This document shows, in pieces, positions 58,776-64,000 of a stretch of DNA of 64,000 nucleotides; position 1 is the first letter of the stretch, and every line of letters starts with the position of its first letter. Source of the DNA: Neolewinella agarilytica (lineage in GTDB: Bacteria > Bacteroidota > Bacteroidia > Chitinophagales > Saprospiraceae); assembly GCF_900110645.1 (NCBI RefSeq), contig NZ_FOFB01000006.1:186001-250000 (forward strand). The letters are read 5' to 3'. The position numbers and the translations under genes are program-made. The notes beneath the pieces are model-generated. The model saw only the letters and a program-made list of their open reading frames with translations, was not told the DNA's origin and did no database searches.

Positions 58776-60935
58776 ATGCGATTGACTCCTGTATTTTCCC
58801 TCACAATATTTTTGCTGCTGATTACAGGGCCACTTGGTGCTGATGATGGCTATCGCCTCTGGCTCCGCTATGACGAAATAGCGGACAGTCCCCTACGGAA
58901 ATCCTACGCCAAAGCGTTGCCCCGGGTATTTCGGGAGGGCGATAGCCCTCAGCTGTGTGCAGCGGAAGAAGAGTTACTTCTGGGGCTTAGTGGGTTGCTG
59001 GGCCACGGAGTAGAAAGTACCGCCGCCGCTCCCGCCAAAGGTCTTATTCTGGGCGTGCTGGGCCGCTCCACATCTCTGGATGGGCTTCTTTCCGCTGAAG
59101 AACAGGCCAGCCTGCCTGACGGGGGCTACGCATTGATCGGGCAGGGAAAACAATTCTACATTGCCGGAAAGGATGATCGCGGAGCCCTCTACGGGGCGTT
59201 TGCCTTCCTGCGCTACCTGCAACGGGGACGGCCACTGGATGATCTGCACCTGCTGGATGGGCCCCGGGTGAAAAATCGCCTGCTTAATCACTGGGATAAC
59301 CTGGACGGTACCGTCGAGCGTGGTTACGCGGGTTTTTCCATTTGGAACTGGCACCAGTTGCCCCATTACCTCGACCCTCGTTACACCGATTATGCCCGGG
59401 CTAATGCCTCCATCGGGATCAATGGAGCTGTAGTGACAAACGTTAATGCCAAGGCGATCGTTTTTCGGCGGGATTATCTGCAAAAAGCCGCTGCGTTGGC
59501 GGAGGTGTTCCGGCCTTATGGCATCAGAATTTACCTGACGGCCCGCTTTAGTGCTCCTATAGAACTGGGCGGATTGCCTACCGCCGACCCCGAAGACGCT
59601 GCCGTGAAAAAATGGTGGCAGGATAAAGCCAGCGAAATCTATGCACTGATCCCTGACTTTGGGGGCTTTGTCGTTAAAGCAAACTCTGAAGGACAGCCCG
59701 GGCCGCGGGAATATGGTCGTACCCATGCCCAGGGGGCTAACCTGCTGGCGGATGCGTTAGCTCCCCATGGCGGTATTGTTATGTGGCGGGCTTTTGTGTA
59801 CAGCAACGAAGAACCCGTGGACCGGGCCAAACAGGCTTATGATGAGTTCGTGCCGCTTGACGGAAAATTCCGGGATAATGTAATGGTGCAGGTGAAAAAC
59901 GGACCCATCGATTTTCAGCCCCGTGAGCCGGTGCACCCCTTGTTCGGGAGTATGCCCCACACCCCGCTGGCGATGGAGTTCCAGATCACCAAAGAATACC
60001 TCGGGCAGGGGACGCACCTGGTAGGACTGGGAAAAATGTACGAGGAGGTCCTGCAGACTGATACTTACGCAGAAGGCCCCGGAACAAGAGTGGCGGATAT
60101 CATCGACGGTTCCGCTTATGGCGACGATCGCTTGACGGCAATGGCCGGAGTGGCCAATATCGGTACGGCACGTAATTGGACCGGCAACCTATTCGGACAG
60201 GCAGACTGGTATACCTTCGGGCGACTGGCCTGGAATCCAACAGGGAAGGCAGAAGATTACTTTCGGGAATGGTCGCAAATGACCTTCCCCAACAGCCCGA
60301 CCGTACAGGAAACCGCCCAGAATTTGCTTGCCGTCTCCCATGAAGCCTGCGTTAATTACATGACACCTCTGGGCCTGCATCACATTATGGGGCCGGATCA
60401 TCATTACGGCCCCGGGCCGTGGATAAAGGATATGCCCCGGGCAGACTGGACATCCGTCTATTACCACAAAGCAGATGCTGAAGGGGTGGGCTTTGACCGT
60501 ACCAAAACAGGAAGCGATGCCTTAGAGCAGTACACCAGCAGGTTTGCTGCCAGGTACGAAAGCCCGGACAGCTGCCCGCCAGCTTTTTTACTGTGGTATC
60601 ACCATTTACCGTGGGATCATAAACTACCTTCGGGCAATACGCTTTGGGCGGAACTTTGCTATTCGTATCACGCAGGCGCTACGAAAGTGGGGGAAATGCT
60701 GAAAAACTGGAAATCGCTGTCTGGCCGGCTAGATCAGGAGCGCTACGAAAGTGTACGAATGCACCTTGAAATCCAGGAGAAGGAAGCTAAGTGGTGGCGG
60801 GATGCCTGCCTGGCCTATTTTCAGTCTTTCTCCGGAATGCCCGTTCCCGCAGAGCTGGAAAAGCCAACTCATTCTCTGGAATATTATGAAGGGCTTACCT
60901 TTCCTTACGCTCCGGGAATTAAAGCAAAGTGGTAG
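58776..60935 (+). CDS. Alpha-glucuronidase, GH67
   Basis: A 719-residue exported glycosidase cleaving 4-O-methyl-glucuronic acid from glucuronoxylan fragments. ATG 58776 gives a clean signal peptide (PVFSLTIFLLLITGPLGA), preferred over GTG 58734. The N-terminal beta domain covers about 20-130; the barrel has VKNRLLNHWDNLDGTVERGYAGFSIW, YARANASIGINGAVVTNVNAK, DFGGFVVKANSEGQPGPREYGRTHAQGAN with the catalytic acid, and MWRAFVY; the helical C-terminal domain has HHIMGPDHHYGPGPW and FLLWYHHLPWDHKLPSG. It fits with GH51 nearby in glucuronoarabinoxylan breakdown. Confidence 0.95.
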   Translation: MRLTPVFSLTIFLLLITGPLGADDGYRLWLRYDEIADSPLRKSYAKALPRVFREGDSPQLCAAEEELLLGLSGLLGHGVESTAAAPAKGLILGVLGRSTSLDGLLSAEEQASLPDGGYALIGQGKQFYIAGKDDRGALYGAFAFLRYLQRGRPLDDLHLLDGPRVKNRLLNHWDNLDGTVERGYAGFSIWNWHQLPHYLDPRYTDYARANASIGINGAVVTNVNAKAIVFRRDYLQKAAALAEVFRPYGIRIYLTARFSAPIELGGLPTADPEDAAVKKWWQDKASEIYALIPDFGGFVVKANSEGQPGPREYGRTHAQGANLLADALAPHGGIVMWRAFVYSNEEPVDRAKQAYDEFVPLDGKFRDNVMVQVKNGPIDFQPREPVHPLFGSMPHTPLAMEFQITKEYLGQGTHLVGLGKMYEEVLQTDTYAEGPGTRVADIIDGSAYGDDRLTAMAGVANIGTARNWTGNLFGQADWYTFGRLAWNPTGKAEDYFREWSQMTFPNSPTVQETAQNLLAVSHEACVNYMTPLGLHHIMGPDHHYGPGPWIKDMPRADWTSVYYHKADAEGVGFDRTKTGSDALEQYTSRFAARYESPDSCPPAFLLWYHHLPWDHKLPSGNTLWAELCYSYHAGATKVGEMLKNWKSLSGRLDQERYESVRMHLEIQEKEAKWWRDACLAYFQSFSGMPVPAELEKPTHSLEYYEGLTFPYAPGIKAKW

Positions 60936-60999
60936 TCAGGTTGGGCAATCCCTTCCCTCCCAATGAAGGCAGTGGGGGAGCCAATCCAACATTGCCTGC

Positions 61000-61767
61000 T
61001 CATTTCAACAAGCGATCATCCACCATTTTTTTGAAGTCTCCCCGGTAAGTATCGCTCACGGGCACCAGCGTACCACCAACGAGTACTTCGTCCCGGTGTA
61101 CTTCTTCCACCCACTTCATGGCCACAATGTAAGAATGATGCACGCGAATAAAATCCTTGGAAGGGAGTAGGTTGGTCAGCTTTTTCAAGCTCTGCAGTGT
61201 CGTGATTTTCTTGTTCGGGGTATGAATCCGAACGTAGTCTTTCATGCCTTCTATGTACTGAATGTCCGCAAAATTTACCCGGACGGATTTGGTGCCATCT
61301 TTGACGAAAAGATATTCTGACATCGTGCCTTCAGGTGCGGGCACTTCGGCAGATTTGGCGGGACCCGCAGGTGCAGAGGGAGTTAAAGAAGCAGAGGCAG
61401 GCAGGGCGTGTCCTTTTGCCTGGTGTAGTTTTTCCACGCACTTTAAGAAACGCTCGAATGTGATGGGCTTGAGCAGGTAATCCGTTACGTCCAGCTCGTA
61501 GCTTTCAATGGCGTATTCTGAATAGGCTGTGGTAAGGACGACCAGGGGTTTTTTCTGCAAAATTTTGAGCAGACCGATGCCGGTAATCTCGGGCATCTGT
61601 ACGTCGAGGAACAGTACATCGGGGGAATGCTCTTTCAGAAATTCCAGGGCTGCCAGCGGACTGGACAACGCATCGAGTAACTCCAGGCCGGGCGCTTTTT
61701 CTACGTACTGAGTAAGCAGTTTCCGGGCCATGGGCTCGTCTTCTACGATTAGGCAGCTAAGGGTCAT
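61000..61767 (-). CDS. LytTR-family response regulator
   Basis: A 255-residue regulator. The receiver domain (1-115) has acidic residues Glu9/Asp10, phosphoacceptor Asp55 in VLFLDVQMPE, Thr near 84 and Lys in DYLLKPI. A Ser/Pro/Ala linker (about 117-150, containing a dispersed-motif copy) joins it to the LytTR DNA-binding domain (EYLFVKDGTKSVRVNFADIQYIEGMKDYVRIHTPNKKITTLQSLKKLTNLLPSKDFIRVHHSYIV). It is coupled to the sensor gene by TAATG. Candidate binding sites lie at 62899-62928. Confidence 0.95.
   Translation of the reverse strand: MTLSCLIVEDEPMARKLLTQYVEKAPGLELLDALSSPLAALEFLKEHSPDVLFLDVQMPEITGIGLLKILQKKPLVVLTTAYSEYAIESYELDVTDYLLKPITFERFLKCVEKLHQAKGHALPASASLTPSAPAGPAKSAEVPAPEGTMSEYLFVKDGTKSVRVNFADIQYIEGMKDYVRIHTPNKKITTLQSLKKLTNLLPSKDFIRVHHSYIVAMKWVEEVHRDEVLVGGTLVPVSDTYRGDFKKMVDDRLLK
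61357..61376 (-). repeat. Dispersed motif copy (5' half) inside a linker
   Basis: The minus strand reads CTGCACCTGCGGGTCCCGCC; the first 11 bases match the consensus but for one, the rest is diverged. It encodes the APAGPA part of the regulator linker. Confidence 0.45.
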
Positions 61768-62816
61768 TACAGTTTGATTGTGAGTTTGACGCGATACCGC
61801 TCTTCGTCTTCCGTTGCTTCCAGCGTGTATTGATCGGGTTCGGGGTAACTCAGCTCCAGACGGCGACGGACATTTGAGAGCCCCAAGCCGGAAGCCTCCC
61901 GGACGGTCTTGTCCGTTTGTGCAACGATGCTGTTTGTTACGGTGTATTGCAATAAGCCTTCAACAATCAACAGGTTAACGGTGATCCAGGAGTCTCCCCG
62001 GGTGTTTCCGATACCGTGTTTAAAGGCATTCTCTAAAAAAGTGATTAACACCATTGGGGTAATGCGAACGCCATCAATAGCACCGTTTACCTCAAAGGTG
62101 ATGGGTACATCCTCGTTGAGGCGAAGCCGTTCCAGATCCAGGTAATTTTCTATGTATTCTACCTCCTTTCTGAGCGGGACCATTTCTGTATTACTCTCAT
62201 GAATCATGTAACGCATCATTCCCGATAGCTTGGCGATAACCTCCGGTGTCTGGTCGGATTTATTGATCGCCAGGAAATAGAGATTATTGAGAGTATTAAA
62301 CAGAAAGTGAGGGTTGACCTGTGCCTTGAGAAAGCGTAGCTCTGAGGTTAGTTGGCGGTTTTCCAACTCCCGGCTTCGGGTTTCGAGCTCAAAGTAGTCT
62401 TCTACAAATTTTAATAGCCCCACAAAAGCCGTCACGAAAAATGCAGCCATGTAAACGTTGAGGCCGAAGCGTATGGAATAGACCCAGTCATCCTCATGGG
62501 TGAAACCATCGATGAGGTATTGTTTTCCCAGTAAAATCAAGAAGGAGAAAACGAGGAAAACTGGAACGAAGGTTATCAGGTAACGCCCGACTTTTTGTCC
62601 TTTCAGTAAGCGGGGCAGGAAATAAAAATAGTTGATGTAACTAATGATCAACAGCGAAATGATGTGGAACAGAAAGTCAGGAATTACGTGTTCCCAATCG
62701 GGTTCTCCCCGCCGGCCATAGCTGATGTTGTAGAAGAAGTAGGAAGCGTACATCGCCCAGAATCCGACGTGTAACAGGGGCTTCTTATTTCGCTGAAAGA
62801 AGTTTGACATTGGCAA
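61767..62816 (-). CDS. LytS/YehU-type sensor histidine kinase
   Basis: A 349-residue membrane sensor. Four hydrophobic segments lie within residues 13-135, followed by a short coiled coil (ELETRSRELENRQLTSELRFLKAQ). The His_kinase (PF06580) motif QVNPHFLFNTLNNLYFLAI contains phosphorylated His170; the ATPase domain has VLITFLENAFKHGI and ASGLGLSNVRRRLELSY. No periplasmic domain of size is present, so it may sense a membrane or small-molecule signal. It is co-transcribed with the regulator; the start could be Met1 or Met3. Confidence 0.94.
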   Translation of the reverse strand: MPMSNFFQRNKKPLLHVGFWAMYASYFFYNISYGRRGEPDWEHVIPDFLFHIISLLIISYINYFYFLPRLLKGQKVGRYLITFVPVFLVFSFLILLGKQYLIDGFTHEDDWVYSIRFGLNVYMAAFFVTAFVGLLKFVEDYFELETRSRELENRQLTSELRFLKAQVNPHFLFNTLNNLYFLAINKSDQTPEVIAKLSGMMRYMIHESNTEMVPLRKEVEYIENYLDLERLRLNEDVPITFEVNGAIDGVRITPMVLITFLENAFKHGIGNTRGDSWITVNLLIVEGLLQYTVTNSIVAQTDKTVREASGLGLSNVRRRLELSYPEPDQYTLEATEDEERYRVKLTIKL

Positions 62817-62898
62817 AAACTGCCTGCGGCAGTGAAAAGATGAAAGCTTTATTACAACTAAAGGTAAGGGAGATACCGGCAGACTGCGGCTTGCTTCT

Positions 62899-62928
62899 AC
62901 CGTTAGCCCTTTTCGATCTACCGTTAGC
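62899..62928. promoter_or_regulatory. Direct repeat matching a LytTR regulator box
   Basis: The nonamer ACCGTTAGC occurs at 62899-62907 and 62920-62928, separated by exactly 12 bp; the repeat extends 3 bp upstream in both (TCTACCGTTAGC). The published LytTR target pattern is two direct [TA][AC][CA]GTTN[AG][TG] repeats 12-13 bp apart; each copy matches 8 of 9. It lies 83 bp before the sensor start and 160 bp before the TonB-receptor start. Confidence 0.6.
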
Positions 62929-63087
62929 TGTTTTTGGATGGTATCAAATGTTTTCGGGGGGAATGCCGATCTGTCGATCTATTTCTCCCAGCGGTAGATA
63001 ATGCTCATAGTGCCTGGTAAAAGCTCCGAAGTTTGTAAGCATAAAAGCACGGCATCTTTTTCTTCGTGCAGTAACCCCAATTAAATT

Positions 63088-64000
63088 ATGCAACGATTTC
63101 TCTTCCTCTGCTTCTTAACCCTTCTCTTTACCAGCGTCCGCGCCCAGGGAGTAAAAGGCACTCTTACCGATGCTACTTCTGGTGAACCCTTAAGCTTCGC
63201 TAATGTAAGTATTTACGATAGTAACCAAAAGCTGATAAAAGGCACCAGCAGTGATCTGGACGGGCGCTATGAGATTCGTGACCTGGCCGCCGGCACCTAT
63301 CGCCTGGAGGCCAGTTTCCTTGGCTATGCAGCCCAAAGCCAACAGATAACCCTGACGGATGATAAAGAGCCGATGGAGTTACCGGCCATTGCCCTGAGTG
63401 AAGGGGGCAACGATTTGGAAGAAATTACCGTTACCGCTGAACGGGCCGTGATGGAGCTGGGCCTGGACCGCAAAGTTTTCAACGTGGAGAAATCCATCGC
63501 CGCCGCCGGCGGCAACGGAGAAGACCTGCTGCGGGAGATTCCCAGTATTACGGTGGATCTGGAAGGAAATGTATCCCTTCGTGGTAGTGAGGGCGTTCGT
63601 TTTTTGATCAACGGTAAACCCAGCGCGCTCACGCAACAGGAGGGCTTTTTGCAAACCCTTACGGCGTCTAACATCGAGCGGATAGAAGTACTTACGAACC
63701 CTGGTGCGCAGTTTGATCCTGAGGGAACCGCCGGCCTCGTTAATATCGTCCTGAAGCAAAAGCGCGAAGACGGCTTCAACGCCACGGTTAACCTCAATGC
63801 AGGTACGGGAAATAAATTTGACGGTAGCGTGGATTTGAACTGGCGTAAAGGACGCTTCAACTCGACTCTTGGGGTCAATGGTCGTTATGATGAGCGGTAC
63901 TTCCGGGGCTTCCGGGAGCAATCAGCCACTTTCGCTGATACTTCTTACAGTCGCTATTTTACCTTTGACGGACTGCGGCAGAGCCAGCGGCAGGGCTTTA
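63088..64000 (+). CDS. TonB-dependent outer-membrane receptor, 5' part
   Basis: 304 codons read without a stop to the window end, so the gene is truncated by the window. MQRFLFLCFLTLLFTSVRAQ is a signal peptide. Residues about 21-105 form a carboxypeptidase-regulatory-like domain (GVKGTLTDATSGEPLSFANVSIYD..GTYRLEASFLGY). A plug domain follows (RKVFNVEKSIAAAGGNGEDLLREIPSITVDLEGNVSLRGSEGVRFLINGKPS..IERIEVLTNPGAQFDPEGTAGLVNIVLK), then the first beta-barrel strands. This is the OMP_b-brl/FecA-like group rather than a classic SusC. A LytTR-type box lies upstream. Confidence 0.9.
   Translation, partial: MQRFLFLCFLTLLFTSVRAQGVKGTLTDATSGEPLSFANVSIYDSNQKLIKGTSSDLDGRYEIRDLAAGTYRLEASFLGYAAQSQQITLTDDKEPMELPAIALSEGGNDLEEITVTAERAVMELGLDRKVFNVEKSIAAAGGNGEDLLREIPSITVDLEGNVSLRGSEGVRFLINGKPSALTQQEGFLQTLTASNIERIEVLTNPGAQFDPEGTAGLVNIVLKQKREDGFNATVNLNAGTGNKFDGSVDLNWRKGRFNSTLGVNGRYDERYFRGFREQSATFADTSYSRYFTFDGLRQSQRQGF

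Noticed and set aside
1..64000. tRNA, rRNA, integrase, transposase or phage genes
   Set aside because: No cloverleaf, rRNA-like or recombinase/transposase sequence was found on either strand by reading; short non-coding RNAs cannot be excluded.

Overview
The window reads as a chromosomal segment of a member of the Bacteroidota, most plausibly a Saprospiria/Lewinella-like marine bacterium. This is inferred from content, not from any search. The signs are a secreted protein with a type IX secretion (T9SS) C-terminal sorting domain, a GldN gliding/T9SS gene, Bacteroidota-style TAnnTTTG promoter elements, a SusC-like TonB-dependent receptor, moderate GC and many plant-polysaccharide enzymes. No tRNA, rRNA, CRISPR array, transposase or phage gene was seen.

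2-17825 (+): a long, tightly coupled exopolysaccharide/O-antigen operon. It holds GDP-fucose synthesis (gmd partial, fcl), a Wzy/ligase-like membrane protein, an asparagine synthase, at least five glycosyltransferases, part of the UDP-ManNAc(3NAc)A-type pathway (wbpB-, wbpD- and wbpI-like), a second WecB-like epimerase, a Wzx flippase and FkbM methyltransferases (two intact, one decayed). Many joints are ATGA or TAATG overlaps. A small uncharacterised gene (7294-7572) is coupled on both sides. A 169-bp MITE-like foldback (10182-10350) interrupts the operon.

17861-22718: a convergent methyltransferase, an AspT/YidE-like transporter, a T9SS cargo protein, a foldback repeat and an ECF sigma factor. 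23307-29098 (+): an assimilatory sulfur/siroheme operon made of siroheme sulfite (or nitrite) reductase with a HEPN-like tail, cobA, met8/cysG-like, cysH and ferredoxin-NADP reductase. 29270-41810: mixed housekeeping genes (O-methyltransferase, TlpA-like thioredoxin, coiled-coil membrane protein, GT4 + GH57 pair, superoxide dismutase, tocopherol-cyclase-like protein, acyl-CoA synthetase, a small nuclease-like protein, GldN).

42029-49391: an SF2 helicase with C-terminal membrane segments, three tandem DUF3592-like membrane proteins and an acyl-CoA oxidase-like enzyme with a TerB-like N-terminus. 50545-53373 (-): a 2OG-hydroxylase, an Asp/Glu racemase, a small basic protein and an Ldh2-type dehydrogenase. 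53646-64000: a glucuronoarabinoxylan-oriented region with two lipoprotein sugar isomerases (one fused to a beta-lactamase-type serine hydrolase), GH51 arabinofuranosidase, GH67 alpha-glucuronidase, a LytS/LytTR two-component pair and a TonB-dependent receptor running off the end.

The most unexpected signals lie outside the genes. (1) A dispersed ~19-bp motif, TTGCACCTGCGTCCGCGCC, has about 15 copies; those between genes mostly lie just upstream of co-oriented starts, and those inside genes fall in linkers, tails or signal peptides. (2) Degenerate short-period word repeats sit right after stop codons. (3) A 20-bp palindrome is dispersed in three copies. (4) A two-copy direct repeat with exactly the geometry of a LytTR-regulator box lies between the LytTR pair and the TonB receptor.
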